From NCBI GenBank assembly GCA_903851195.1, contig CAINNJ010000022.1, positions 56,891-120,890 of the forward strand: a DNA stretch of 64,000 nt, in the 5' to 3' direction. Origin of the DNA: an uncultured Acidobacteriia bacterium (lineage in GTDB: Bacteria; Acidobacteriota; Terriglobia; Bryobacterales; Bryobacteraceae). The notes beneath the pieces were generated by a model. The model ran no database searches. It was not told the origin of the DNA and saw nothing but the letters and a program-made list of their open reading frames with translations. How positions within the stretch are numbered: the first letter of the stretch is position 1; each line of letters opens with the position of its first letter. The translations under genes and the position numbers were made by a program. Below, piece after piece: positions 1 to 8,848 of the stretch.

Positions 1-1
1 G

Positions 2-856
2 ATGCACCGGGGGGCGGTGACTTATCCGGCCGAGGCGATGATGAAATTCATCGAAGGTACGGTCACCGCACAGGTGAAGCTGGATAGCTCCGGAAACGTG
101 GTCGATGCAAACATCGTCAGCGGACCGGACGAACTGCGCCGAGCCGTTTTGCAGTCCGTGCTGAACTGGCACTTCGGTTCCGATGCCGCGAACGGCACCC
201 GGCAGGTGGCGATCACGTTCCGGATTCCCCAACAGAATCCGCTCCCTGCCGCCGAGGTGGTCCGCCACGAGGATTCCAATCCTGCCGAAGCGACGTCATC
301 CGGAGAGATCCACCGACTGAAAAGCATCGTTGTCAGTGGCCTTGCAACTCCGGAGAAAGACGCTCTGATGGCGCGATTGCCGGTGCGAGAAGGCGATGCG
401 TTCACGAGGGATACGTTGAGTAAGGTTACGGCCGCCGTCCGTGTCTTCGACCATCACCTGGTGGTTGGAACCACGATTTCCCCGACGGACTACACGTTGC
501 GGATCTCCACACCGGAAGCGTTAACGACTATGTATCCCCCACCGGCGCCGTACAGTTACAAGGGTCCGGGGATTCGCGTCGACCCCGTCGAGCAACAGAG
601 TAAACTGCTAACCAAACAGAATCCCGTCTATCCGCCGCTCGCCAAAGCGGCGCGCGTACAGGGCACCGTAAGGTTCGAAGCCGTTATCTCGAAAGAGGGC
701 TCGATGCAGAACCTTCATCTGCTCGCCGGCCCGCCGCTGCTGGTCCAGGCAGCCATGCAGGCGGTGCAACAGTGGACGTACCGGCCCACGTTGCTGAATA
801 ACAATCCGACGGAAGTGGTGACCACCATCGAGGTGAACTTCACGCTGTCGCAATAG
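2..856 (+). CDS. TonB C-terminal-domain energy transducer (5' partial)
   Basis: Periplasmic protein with two TonB_C-type modules. The first spans roughly residues 5-75 of the visible part and the second about 205-284, each with the typical start (TYPAEAM, VYPPLAKAA) followed by GTV, an alternating strand pattern and a W(H/T)(F/Y) motif. Proteins of this kind carry proton-motive energy from an inner-membrane ExbB/ExbD motor to outer-membrane receptors. The first module begins at the window edge, so the N-terminal anchor and the real start lie upstream; the ATG at base 2 is probably internal. A middle segment (about 100-175) is unassigned. The gene is followed after 65 bases by a helicase gene on the same strand with no evident link in function. 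Confidence 0.72.
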   Translation: MHRGAVTYPAEAMMKFIEGTVTAQVKLDSSGNVVDANIVSGPDELRRAVLQSVLNWHFGSDAANGTRQVAITFRIPQQNPLPAAEVVRHEDSNPAEATSSGEIHRLKSIVVSGLATPEKDALMARLPVREGDAFTRDTLSKVTAAVRVFDHHLVVGTTISPTDYTLRISTPEALTTMYPPPAPYSYKGPGIRVDPVEQQSKLLTKQNPVYPPLAKAARVQGTVRFEAVISKEGSMQNLHLLAGPPLLVQAAMQAVQQWTYRPTLLNNNPTEVVTTIEVNFTLSQ

Positions 857-921
857 CCTGCTTGCCCTGGTAAGCCCCGGTGGGACAATGAAGTTTGTCC
901 CCCACGGGTGCCCGGAAGGCG

Positions 922-3318
922 ATGAATGCGTGGTTCGCCTCCCGCGGCTGGAAACCATTTCGCTTCCAGCGGGAAGTCTGGGATGCCTACGCGAACGGCG
1001 AATCTGGCCTGATCCATGCGGCCACCGGCACCGGCAAAACCTATGCCGCGTGGCTGGGTCCGCTGCTCGAATGGATGACCGGCGATGGCGAAACCTACCC
1101 GCCTCTGCGCGTCCTCTGGATCACGCCGCTGCGCGCTCTGGTGGCCGATACCGAGCAGTCGCTGCGCACCCCGCTGAAAGACCTGAATATCCCCTGGCGC
1201 ATGGAATCGAGGACCGGGGATACCCGTGCGTCCATCCGCGCGAAGCAGGAGAAACGCCTTCCCACCGCGCTGGTCACGACCCCTGAAAGTCTTGCCCTGC
1301 TGCTCTCCCGGCCCGAAGCGCAGGAGCAGTTCAGTCACTTGCATCTGGTGATCGTCGACGAGTGGCATGAACTCATGGGGACGAAGCGCGGCGTGCTGAC
1401 CGAACTCGAACTGGCCCGCCTGCGCCGCTTGAATCCGAATCTGCGGACGTGGGGGCTTTCGGCCACCCTAGGCAACCTGGATGCCGCCGCGGCCACGCTG
1501 CTGGGCGACCGCGCGGCGGGGGCGCGCATGGTTCGCGGTGTGGTCCCCAAAACCGTGCGCATCGATTCGCTGCTCCCGGAGCATATGGACCGCTTCCCGT
1601 GGGCCGGCCATCTGGGCGTCAATATGCTGCCGCAGGTGGTCGCCGCCATTGAGGAAGGCGCGACGACGCTCGTCTTCACTAACACGCGCTCGCAGTGCGA
1701 GATCTGGTATCAGGCGATCCTCGAAGCCAAACCGGACTGGGCCGGGCTGATCGCGATTCACCACGGCTCGCTCGAACGCAAGCTGCGCGACTGGGTGGAG
1801 GATGGGTTGCGCGCCGGTACGCTCCGCTGCGTGGTCTGCACCAGCAGTCTGGACCTGGGCGTGGACTTCTCGCCCGTCGACCGCGTGATCCAGATCGGCA
1901 GCCCGAAGGGCGTGGCGCGCCTGCTGCAGCGCGCCGGCCGCAGCGGACACCGACCCGGCGTGGTGAGCCGCATCACGTGCGTCCCCACGCATGCTTTTGA
2001 ACTGGTGGAGGTATGCGCGTCGCGCGACGCCGCGCTCGCCGGGGCGATCGAGAGCCGGTTCCCGGTGGAACGGCCGCTCGACCTGCTGGCCCAGCACGCC
2101 GTCACCATCGCGCTGGGCGGCGGCTTCCGCGCGGACGAGCTGCTCGCCGAGGTCCGCACCACGTATGCGTACCGGCAGGTCAGCGATATCGAGTGGGCGT
2201 GGGTGCTCGACTTCATTACGCGCGGCGGGGAGGCGTTACGCGCTTATCCCGAGTTCCAGCGGGTTGAAGTGGAAGACGGCGTGTATCGCGTAACGAACCG
2301 GCAGATCGCGCGGCGGCATCTGCTCTCCATAGGCACCATCGTGGCCGACGCGTCCATTGAGGTCCGCTATCTTTCGGGAGGCCGACTGGGCAGCGTGGAG
2401 GAGAGCTTCATCTCGCGCCTGCGGCCCGGCGAGCATTTTTTCTTCGCGGGCAAGTCGCTCGAATTCGTGCGGGTGCACCAGATGGTGGCGCAGGTGCGGA
2501 AAGGGCATGGCGAGGCGGGCTCTGTGCCGCGCTGGGACGGCGCGCGCATGGCGCTTTCGAGCGAGCTTGCCGATGCTGTCCGCGAACGCCTCGACCAGGC
2601 TCGTCGGGGCGTTTTCGAAGGCCCGGAGATGCGCTCGGTCAAGCCGGTGCTCGACACGCAGGCGAAGCTTTCCGCGATCCCCGGCCGCCACGAACTGCTG
2701 ATCGAACGCGTGGAAACCAGCGACGGCCACCACCTGTTCTTCTATCCGTTTGAAGGCCGGCTGGTGCATGAGGGGCTGGCCGCGCTGTTCGCGTGGCGGC
2801 TGTCCCGGCTGCGCCCCATCACGTTCAGCATGGCGATGAACGATTACGGGGTGGAACTGCTTGCGCCGGACCCCGCGCCGCTTGAGGACGCCCTCGCGGC
2901 CGGTCTGCTCAGCCCGGCGAATCTGGTGGATGACATTCCGGCCAGTCTGAACGCCGCCGAGATGGCGCGGCGTCAGTTCCGGGAAATCGCGCGCATCGCG
3001 GGCCTGACATTCACGGGCTATCCCGGACAGAACAAGTCCGTGCGCCAGATGCAGGCCTCGTCGGGACTGTTATTCGATGTGTTCGTGAAGTACGACAGCG
3101 GCAATCTGCTGATCGAGCAGGCGCACCGCGAGGTGCTGGAGCGCAATCTGGAGCGCAGCCGGCTGGGGCAGACGCTGGAACGGCTCTCGCACAGTGAAGT
3201 TCGTATCATGGTTATTCAGCGCCCTTCACCGCTATCCTTCCCGATCCTGGTGGATCGCACCCGGCACCGCCTCAGTTCCGAGAAACTGGCGGACCGGATC
3301 CGCCGCATGACTGCATGA
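922..3318 (+). CDS. Ligase-associated DEXH-box DNA helicase (Lhr-like)
   Basis: Superfamily 2 helicase of about 798 aa. Visible motifs are the Q-like FRFQREVW, Walker A ATGTGKT, DEWH (motif II), SATLGN (motif III) and the helicase C motifs with QRAGRSGHRPG. The C-terminal half, including HHLFFYPFEGR, is characteristic of the ligase-associated branch of Lhr-type helicases used in bacterial DNA repair. I prefer the ATG at 922, next to a purine-rich GGAAGG, over the in-frame TTG at 895; the family starts close to this point. It overlaps pdeM by 4 bases, so the two are translationally coupled. The ligase and exonuclease that usually complete this cluster are not in the window. Confidence 0.88.
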   Translation: MNAWFASRGWKPFRFQREVWDAYANGESGLIHAATGTGKTYAAWLGPLLEWMTGDGETYPPLRVLWITPLRALVADTEQSLRTPLKDLNIPWRMESRTGDTRASIRAKQEKRLPTALVTTPESLALLLSRPEAQEQFSHLHLVIVDEWHELMGTKRGVLTELELARLRRLNPNLRTWGLSATLGNLDAAAATLLGDRAAGARMVRGVVPKTVRIDSLLPEHMDRFPWAGHLGVNMLPQVVAAIEEGATTLVFTNTRSQCEIWYQAILEAKPDWAGLIAIHHGSLERKLRDWVEDGLRAGTLRCVVCTSSLDLGVDFSPVDRVIQIGSPKGVARLLQRAGRSGHRPGVVSRITCVPTHAFELVEVCASRDAALAGAIESRFPVERPLDLLAQHAVTIALGGGFRADELLAEVRTTYAYRQVSDIEWAWVLDFITRGGEALRAYPEFQRVEVEDGVYRVTNRQIARRHLLSIGTIVADASIEVRYLSGGRLGSVEESFISRLRPGEHFFFAGKSLEFVRVHQMVAQVRKGHGEAGSVPRWDGARMALSSELADAVRERLDQARRGVFEGPEMRSVKPVLDTQAKLSAIPGRHELLIERVETSDGHHLFFYPFEGRLVHEGLAALFAWRLSRLRPITFSMAMNDYGVELLAPDPAPLEDALAAGLLSPANLVDDIPASLNAAEMARRQFREIARIAGLTFTGYPGQNKSVRQMQASSGLLFDVFVKYDSGNLLIEQAHREVLERNLERSRLGQTLERLSHSEVRIMVIQRPSPLSFPILVDRTRHRLSSEKLADRIRRMTA

Positions 3319-3968
3319 ATATCGACATCGCCGGAACCTCTCTTGAACTGCTGCCGGAGCGCGCCGCTTTCTGGCGCGAACGCTCCACGCTGTTCGTGGC
3401 CGATACGCACTGGGGCAAGGCCGCGGCGTTTCGCGCTCACTCCATTCCCGTGCCCTACGGGACTACGGACAACGACCTCGCGCGCCTGAGCGCCGCGATC
3501 GGGAAGACGAACTGCCGGCGCATCGTGCTGCTGGGCGACGCGCTGCATGCGCGGGAAGGCAGGGCTAAGAAAACGTTCGCCGCCGTGGCTGAGTGGCGCG
3601 CGCGTCATGCCGATGTGGAGGTGGTGCTGGTGCGCGGTAATCACGACAGACGCGCGGGCGATCCGCCGGAGGAACTCGGCATCCGCTGCGTGGACGCGCC
3701 GCTGTATGAGGCGCCGTTCGTGTTCCTGCATCATCCGGTGGCGTCGACCCAGGGTTATTCGCTGGCGGGACATACGCACCCGGCGGTGAAACTGCGCGGG
3801 CGCGGACTGCAGCGGGCTACCCTGCCATGCTTCTTCTTCACGCCGACGGTCGCGACGCTGCCGGCGTTCGGCTCTTTCTGCGGCAACGCGGTGATCTCTC
3901 CGGAAGCGGGCGACCGCGTTTACGCCGTGGCGGGGGATGAGATCGTGGCGATTCCGACGGTATATTGA
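3315..3968 (+). CDS. pdeM: Ligase-associated DNA damage response phosphoesterase PdeM
   Basis: Calcineurin-like metallophosphoesterase of 217 aa. All metal-binding blocks of the fold are present in order: ADTHWGK (Asp30/His32), GDALH (about 75), GNHD (about 110) and GHTHP (about 155). The family is the phosphoesterase partner of the ligase/helicase/exonuclease repair cassette, acting in the cytoplasm on DNA ends or nucleotide substrates. Start ATG overlaps the helicase stop (ATGA). Length is typical for PdeM. The 16 bases at its 3' end are duplicated immediately downstream (see repeat at 3953). Confidence 0.87.
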   Translation: MNIDIAGTSLELLPERAAFWRERSTLFVADTHWGKAAAFRAHSIPVPYGTTDNDLARLSAAIGKTNCRRIVLLGDALHAREGRAKKTFAAVAEWRARHADVEVVLVRGNHDRRAGDPPEELGIRCVDAPLYEAPFVFLHHPVASTQGYSLAGHTHPAVKLRGRGLQRATLPCFFFTPTVATLPAFGSFCGNAVISPEAGDRVYAVAGDEIVAIPTVY

Positions 3969-3986
3969 GCTCCGACGGTATATTGA
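3953..3986 (+). repeat. 16-bp direct repeat over the pdeM stop codon
   Basis: The 16-base unit tccgacggtatattga occurs at 3953-3968, where it includes the pdeM stop, and again at 3971-3986, separated by two bases. The second copy ends in the purine-rich bases that lead into the hpnE ribosome-binding region, so the duplication may have shaped the spacing between the two genes. Confidence 0.9.
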
Positions 3987-3989
3987 AGG

Positions 3990-5306
3990 ATGGCACGCGT
4001 CGCAATCTTAGGCGGGGGACTGGCGGGCCTGGCTGCTGCGTCTGCTCTGGGCAGTTCGGGCTATGACGTCGATCTTTACGAGTCGCGGGCGTTCCTGGGC
4101 GGGCGCGCGACGTCCTGGCCGGTCGGCGCGGGCGACGAGGCGGAGATGGTCGACAACTGTCAGCACGTCCTGCTGCGCTGCTGCGTCAATCTGCTGGACC
4201 TCTACGGGCGGCTGGGCGTAGGCGACAAGGTCCGGTTCCACAAAGAGTTCTGTTTCATCGAGCCGGGCGGGCGGCGTTCTTACATGAAGCGCGGCATGCT
4301 GCCCGCGCCGGCCCACTTCGCGGGCTCGTTCCTCACGCTGAAGTATCTCGGTTTCAAAGATAAACTCTGTATCGCGCGGGCCATGAATGCGATTCCGCGC
4401 GAACTGCGAAAACGCCGGGATCTGGACCAGATCAGCATGCTCGACTGGCTGCGCGAACATCGGCAGACGGAACGCGCCATCGAGCGCTACTGGCGGCAGG
4501 TGCTGGTCAGCGCGATCAACGAAGAACTGGACCGGATGGCGGCCTCGCACGGTTTTCAGGTGTTCTGGCTGGGCATGATCGCGCGGGCGGATTCTTACGA
4601 GATGGGAGTGCCGGATGTGCCGCTGCGGGAGCTTTACGACGAGCACGGACTCCCGAAGAGCGTGACCATCCACGAACGCGCGGCCGTGACGGCGATCGAC
4701 TGCGCGGATGGCGCGGTGGATGCCGTGGTGGCCGGGGGCGAACGACGGGTGGCGGACTACTATCTGTCCTGTCTGCCGTTCGAGCGTTTGCGTCCGCTGC
4801 TGCCCGATTTGCCGGTGGAATGGGACGCGTTCGGGCATTCGCCCATCACCGGCATCCATCTCTGGTTCGACCGGCCGATCACCGATCTGCCGCATGCCAC
4901 GCTGCTGGACCGCACGATTCAGTGGTTCTTCAACAAGAGCGAAGGCCGGTATGTGCAACTGGTGGTGAGCGCTTCGCGGAGTCTGACGGAGATGTCGAGG
5001 AACGAGATCATCGAACTGGCCGTGCGCGAACTGGGCGAATTTTTCCCCGCTGCGAGGGAAGCCACGCTGGTGAAGGCACAGGTTATTAAAGAGGTGCGGG
5101 CGACTTTCTCCGCCGCGCCAGGACTGGAAGCGCGCCGCCCCCGCGCCGTCACCCCGTTGCGCAACTTTTTCCTCGCCGGCGACTGGACGCGGTCCGGCTG
5201 GCCGGCTACCATGGAGGGCGCCGTCCGAAGCGGCTATCTCGGCGCGGAGGCAGTCACGACGGCTGCGGGCGATGCCCGTTCCTTCCTGCTGCCCGATGTC
5301 GCTTGA
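3990..5306 (+). CDS. hpnE: Hydroxysqualene dehydroxylase HpnE
   Basis: FAD-dependent amine-oxidase-fold protein of 438 aa. It has an N-terminal dinucleotide-binding motif GGGLAGLAAA (residues 8-17), the acidic end of the second strand (DLYES), GGRATSW, the family signature DNCQHVLLRCC near residue 53, and a C-terminal FAD motif (FFLAGDWTRSGWPATMEGA). HpnE reduces hydroxysqualene to squalene in the HpnCDE route to hopanoids. HpnC and HpnD are not in this window, so the pathway is split or lies elsewhere. A purine-rich GAAGGA directly precedes the ATG. Related carotenoid desaturases share the fold, but the DNCQHV block favours HpnE. Confidence 0.88.
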   Translation: MARVAILGGGLAGLAAASALGSSGYDVDLYESRAFLGGRATSWPVGAGDEAEMVDNCQHVLLRCCVNLLDLYGRLGVGDKVRFHKEFCFIEPGGRRSYMKRGMLPAPAHFAGSFLTLKYLGFKDKLCIARAMNAIPRELRKRRDLDQISMLDWLREHRQTERAIERYWRQVLVSAINEELDRMAASHGFQVFWLGMIARADSYEMGVPDVPLRELYDEHGLPKSVTIHERAAVTAIDCADGAVDAVVAGGERRVADYYLSCLPFERLRPLLPDLPVEWDAFGHSPITGIHLWFDRPITDLPHATLLDRTIQWFFNKSEGRYVQLVVSASRSLTEMSRNEIIELAVRELGEFFPAAREATLVKAQVIKEVRATFSAAPGLEARRPRAVTPLRNFFLAGDWTRSGWPATMEGAVRSGYLGAEAVTTAAGDARSFLLPDVA

Positions 5307-5339
5307 TGGCCGGATGTCGCTTGATGGCCGGATGTCGCA
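5295..5339 (+). repeat. 18-bp tandem repeat over the hpnE stop codon
   Basis: The unit gatgtcgcttgatggccg is present at 5295-5312 and 5313-5330, with a partial third copy (gatgtcgca) at 5331-5339. The first copy contains the hpnE stop TGA. This is the second case in 2 kb of a short tandem duplication at a gene end. Confidence 0.9.
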
Positions 5340-5341
5340 TA

Positions 5342-5725
5342 ATGAGCTTAATGCGTAATTTATGGGTGATGTTGCTGGCGATTCTTTCCGTGCCGGCGTT
5401 TGCAGCGAACACGAAGCTGACCGTCCAGGTGAATTCGGTGGATACCGGTAAGCCGATTGATCGCGCCAGCGTGGTGGTGAAGTTCCGTCACGGACTCAAC
5501 GTGAACATGAAGAAAATGGTCACGAACTGGGAGACCAAGACCAACCAGGACGGAGCCGTGACGCTGCCGACCATGCCGCAGGGAGAGATCACCATCCAGG
5601 TGATCGCGCCCAACTACCAGACGTTCGGCGACGTTTATCAGCTCACCGACGCCCCGGCTCAGACCATCAGCATCAAGCTGAACCGCCCGCAGGCGCAGTA
5701 CTCGGAAGACGCTAAGAAGAAGTAA
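5342..5725 (+). CDS. Small secreted carboxypeptidase-regulatory-like protein
   Basis: About 127 aa with an N-terminal signal peptide (hydrophobic core VMLLAILSVPAFA, likely cleavage after AFA) and one beta-sandwich module. The module shows the VNSVDTGKPIDRASVVVK opening and the TNQDGAVTLP turn typical of CarboxypepD_reg/PEGA-like domains. Probably exported to the periplasm; no catalytic residues are expected in this fold. The start is uncertain: ATG at 5342 or 5351, neither with a clear ribosome-binding site, and the open frame continues upstream through the tandem repeat. Its 3' end overlaps the convergent nicotinamidase-like gene by 14 bases. Confidence 0.65.
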   Translation: MSLMRNLWVMLLAILSVPAFAANTKLTVQVNSVDTGKPIDRASVVVKFRHGLNVNMKKMVTNWETKTNQDGAVTLPTMPQGEITIQVIAPNYQTFGDVYQLTDAPAQTISIKLNRPQAQYSEDAKKK

Positions 5726-6263
5726 CGGTTTCGACCGTTACGCAAGTGCCACCGGCCGCTTCGAAAGCCGCGATCACCTCGCGGGCTGCCGCTTCGTCTT
5801 TGGCGTAAATCGCGTCGGTAACCAGACGGACCTTGCGGCCGGTCTTCAACAAGCCCATAATCGCGAACTTCACGCAGTATTCCGTAAGCACTCCGTAGAC
5901 GAAGCACTCGTCGATGCCGAGTTTGTCGAGCAGCGGGATCAGATCCGCATTGCTGAATAAATCGAGCTCGTTCTTTTCGATGATGATCTGCTTGCCGGCA
6001 GGCAGCAGGGTGGCGGCGGGCTTCTTCTGGCCGAAGGTATCGACGATGCAGTGGGGCGGCCAGACCTGGAACTCGGCGGCGTTTTCGGTGTGGGCGCAGG
6101 TGGTGGAAATCACCGCGATCCCGTGCTTCGCGGCGTAGTTGTTGAGCGCCGCCACGGCCGGAATCACCTGCTCCGCGCCCGTTTTATAGAGCGCTCCGGC
6201 GGGGAAGAGGAAATCGATCTGGGTATCGATGTCGAAAAAGGCTTTACCGGACAAGATCGGCAT
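5712..6263 (-). CDS. Nicotinamidase-like cysteine hydrolase (isochorismatase fold)
   Basis: 183-aa cysteine hydrolase. The catalytic Asp lies in FFDIDTQIDF near residue 11, the Lys in IIEKNELD near 97, and the Cys in GVLTEYCV near 137. It lies directly downstream of pncB and overlaps it by 20 bases. In that context it most likely deamidates nicotinamide to nicotinate, feeding NAD salvage. Other isochorismatase-like hydrolases have the same triad, so the assignment rests on the context. The protein is a little shorter than E. coli PncA. Confidence 0.75.
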   Translation of the reverse strand: MPILSGKAFFDIDTQIDFLFPAGALYKTGAEQVIPAVAALNNYAAKHGIAVISTTCAHTENAAEFQVWPPHCIVDTFGQKKPAATLLPAGKQIIIEKNELDLFSNADLIPLLDKLGIDECFVYGVLTEYCVKFAIMGLLKTGRKVRLVTDAIYAKDEAAAREVIAAFEAAGGTCVTVETVTSS

Positions 6264-7536
6264 GGGTCCGCTCCGTGAGTTGTTCCAGTTCGTAAGAAAT
6301 CTCGGTGTGGCGGTCCTTTGCGGGCCACCGCTCCAGACCGGCGCGGGCGCGTTCGCGGATCGCCTCCGCGGAGGGGAGTTCCGTGACCAGGTTGCCGTTG
6401 ATGATATACGGCTTCAGCAGGGCTTCGGAGCCCGGCGCGCATTCGTCATGCAGCGCCAGGATGTCGTAATCCGGGAAGCGGAACAGCTGCTTGGCGCCGG
6501 GGAGCGTTTGCTTCTCCGGACTGCTCTTGGCGGTGGCGCGGGTCTGTCCGTCCTGCTCGATCTCGACCAGTTTGTAGATTGCCCCCATGGACGGGGCATC
6601 GCCGGAAACGGCCAGTTCGGTGCCGACTCCAAAGGAATCGATCGGCGCTCCGGCGGCGACCAGATCCGCGATTTTCACTTCATCCAGATCGCCGCTGGCC
6701 ATGATTTTGGCATGTTGCAGACCGGCGTCGTCCAGGATCCGGCGGACCTGACGCGAAGTCTCCACAAAGTCGCCGCTGTCGAGCCGGACACCCCAGAGCG
6801 GTTTGCCTAACTCAGCCACCTTACGGGCGCCTTCCAGAACGTCGTAAGTGTCCAGTAACTGAATGGTCCGGTCCCCGAGTAACTGCTGTAACTGCCGGAA
6901 AGCGTCCGTCTCGTTCCCGAAGGCCATGATCCAGGAGTGCGCCGCCGTGCCCATCACGGGGATGCCGTAACGGTAGCCCGCGAGCGTGTTGCTGGTGCCC
7001 GCGCAGCCGCCGATGTAGGAAGCGCGCGCGCCGAGGATCCCGGCTTCGGGCGTATGAGCGCGGCGGGTGCCGAACTCCACCACATACCGGCCCTGCGCGG
7101 CGTGGACGATGCGGGCCGCCTTCGACGCCACCAGCGTTTCGAAGGTGAGCGCGGAAAGCAGGTAGGTCTCCGGCAACTGCCCTTCAATGAGCGGCGCGCG
7201 GATATTCAGCACCGGCTGGCCTTCATAGATCACCGTGCCTTCCGGAACCGCGAAAACGTCGCCGCGGAACCGGAAGTCGGCCAGATAATCCCAGAAACCG
7301 GGGGGCGCGTTGCGGAGGTTCGGGAGACTCTTCAGAAACTCGATTTCGTCCGCTTCGAAACGGAGATTGAGTAAGTAGTCGAGGGCCCGGTGGAGTCCGG
7401 CGGTGAGCACGAAATCGCGGTTTCGCGGCAGCCGCCGGATGGTGAGTTCGAAGGTTCCGATCTCGTCCTGTTTGCCGGCCGCGAAGTAGCCCGCGGCCAT
7501 GGTCAGTTCGTAAAGATCGGTCAGGAGGGCATTCAA
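6244..7536 (-). CDS. pncB: Nicotinate phosphoribosyltransferase
   Basis: About 430 aa. It opens with LLTDLYELTMAAGY and contains EFGTRRAH, GTAAHSW, RLDSGD and GVGTEL, the conserved blocks of nicotinate phosphoribosyltransferase, which makes nicotinate mononucleotide from nicotinate and PRPP in the cytoplasm. I place the start at the TTG (7536): family homology begins there and the purine-rich end of the preceding gene (GAAGAAGAAA) serves as ribosome-binding site. The open frame extends 64 codons further upstream, but that part is a shadow of the DUF4340 gene. Only one base separates it from the preceding stop, so it is probably co-transcribed with the ABC cluster. Confidence 0.88.
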   Translation of the reverse strand: MNALLTDLYELTMAAGYFAAGKQDEIGTFELTIRRLPRNRDFVLTAGLHRALDYLLNLRFEADEIEFLKSLPNLRNAPPGFWDYLADFRFRGDVFAVPEGTVIYEGQPVLNIRAPLIEGQLPETYLLSALTFETLVASKAARIVHAAQGRYVVEFGTRRAHTPEAGILGARASYIGGCAGTSNTLAGYRYGIPVMGTAAHSWIMAFGNETDAFRQLQQLLGDRTIQLLDTYDVLEGARKVAELGKPLWGVRLDSGDFVETSRQVRRILDDAGLQHAKIMASGDLDEVKIADLVAAGAPIDSFGVGTELAVSGDAPSMGAIYKLVEIEQDGQTRATAKSSPEKQTLPGAKQLFRFPDYDILALHDECAPGSEALLKPYIINGNLVTELPSAEAIRERARAGLERWPAKDRHTEISYELEQLTERTHADLVR

Positions 7537-7537
7537 A

Positions 7538-8848
7538 TTATTTCTTCTTCTCAGCCGCTTTCGGTTGCTGGAAAGGCTTGATGCCTTTGATAGCGCCCTG
7601 TAAATCGTTGTAAGTGGCGGCTGACACCACGTATACGGATGCGTCGTCGCCCCGCTGGGCGTCAAAATCCTCGCCGGCCTGATTAAAGGTGACTTTCTCG
7701 ACCTTGTTCTTGTCGCCCGACGTGACGGCAACCTGCAGAGTCTGTGTCCCCGCCGGTTTGTCGGCGAACTTCGCCGCGCTCAGGTCGCGGAGTTTGTCGA
7801 TGACGTTCTGGATGCTCGTCGAATCCATCTGGCCGGCGGGACCGGTCCATTTATCCCCGGATTTGGAGTACGACGCGCCGTTGATCTCGACCTTGTTCGG
7901 GTCCGTGAAATTGAAGTCGAACAGCTTCTTGTTGCGGAAGCTGTCGACGTCCTTTTCTTTCAGCCCGTCGCCCAGGTCGCCCATGAGCTTATAGGTTCCC
8001 TCGACGGCGGTGCTTTTCGCGAGGTACGTTTTATCCTTCGCGATCTGGCGGATCTCGATGGTCTGCGTGCCGGTGTTGTCGGTGACCGAGGCCGAACCGA
8101 TTTTCGCGGCGGTGGCAAATTCGGTAGCGGGGGCGGTGGGGTCGAGTTTCGCGTCCTTAAGCTTGCGCAGCAGGTCGTCCACCTGGGGAGAATCGGCGCG
8201 ATAGGGCTTCGGCTTGGTGATCTGCCACTCATTCTGCCCGTTCTTGCCGAACTCGAACGCGGGGCCTTTGGAGGTGACGGAAATCGCGGTCACCTTATCC
8301 TGATTGAAGGTCAGCAGGCGTTTGTCACGAAGGTCGTTCACGCCCTTATCGAAGTTACTTTTCACCGAGGAGAGCACGGTAAAGACCTTCGGATTGCTGT
8401 CGAGCTTCACGTAAGTGTCGCTGCCGGCGGGCGTGTCGCTGCCGAGCAACAGCTTATTGACCGTGCCGCCCTTCAGCGTGATGTCCACTTCTTCCGGCGG
8501 ATTGACGAGCCCGAATCCGGCTAAATCGGAAGGTTTCTCGTCGATCAGGCGATCCGCATTCAGACTGGCCAGGCTGGAGACCAGCGACTTCACGGTGTCC
8601 TGATCGGCGGCCATCTGTTTGGGCTCGGAAATCACCCAGTTGCCGCCGTCCTTCTTCAGATTAATGGGATCGGAGCCGGGTTTCACCAGGCGCACGCCCT
8701 CGATCTGATCTTCGCCGAGAGCGAGGATCTTCGGAGAGGGCGGCGTGGCGGGTTCGGTCTTGGTGGGGTGCTTCTGGAACCAGATGACGAGCCCGCCCAG
8801 GACGACCAGGACTCCACAAGCTGCCAGAAGTCCGGTGGGCTTCATCAT
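7538..8848 (-). CDS. DUF4340 domain protein, Gld-type ABC cluster
   Basis: About 436 aa. One N-terminal membrane segment (LLAACGVLVVLGGLVIWF) is followed by a large extracytoplasmic region with repeated strand modules of the DUF4340 type (INLKKDGGNWVISEP, and WQITKPKPYRADSPQVDDLL near 230). Such proteins commonly stand behind GldG-like genes; their function is unknown, probably an exported accessory of the transporter. The ATG at 8848 overlaps the gldG-like stop (ATGA) and has GGTGGAG about 8 bases upstream, so it is preferred over the in-frame ATG at 8860. The C-terminus is lysine-rich. Confidence 0.8.
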   Translation of the reverse strand: MMKPTGLLAACGVLVVLGGLVIWFQKHPTKTEPATPPSPKILALGEDQIEGVRLVKPGSDPINLKKDGGNWVISEPKQMAADQDTVKSLVSSLASLNADRLIDEKPSDLAGFGLVNPPEEVDITLKGGTVNKLLLGSDTPAGSDTYVKLDSNPKVFTVLSSVKSNFDKGVNDLRDKRLLTFNQDKVTAISVTSKGPAFEFGKNGQNEWQITKPKPYRADSPQVDDLLRKLKDAKLDPTAPATEFATAAKIGSASVTDNTGTQTIEIRQIAKDKTYLAKSTAVEGTYKLMGDLGDGLKEKDVDSFRNKKLFDFNFTDPNKVEINGASYSKSGDKWTGPAGQMDSTSIQNVIDKLRDLSAAKFADKPAGTQTLQVAVTSGDKNKVEKVTFNQAGEDFDAQRGDDASVYVVSAATYNDLQGAIKGIKPFQQPKAAEKKK

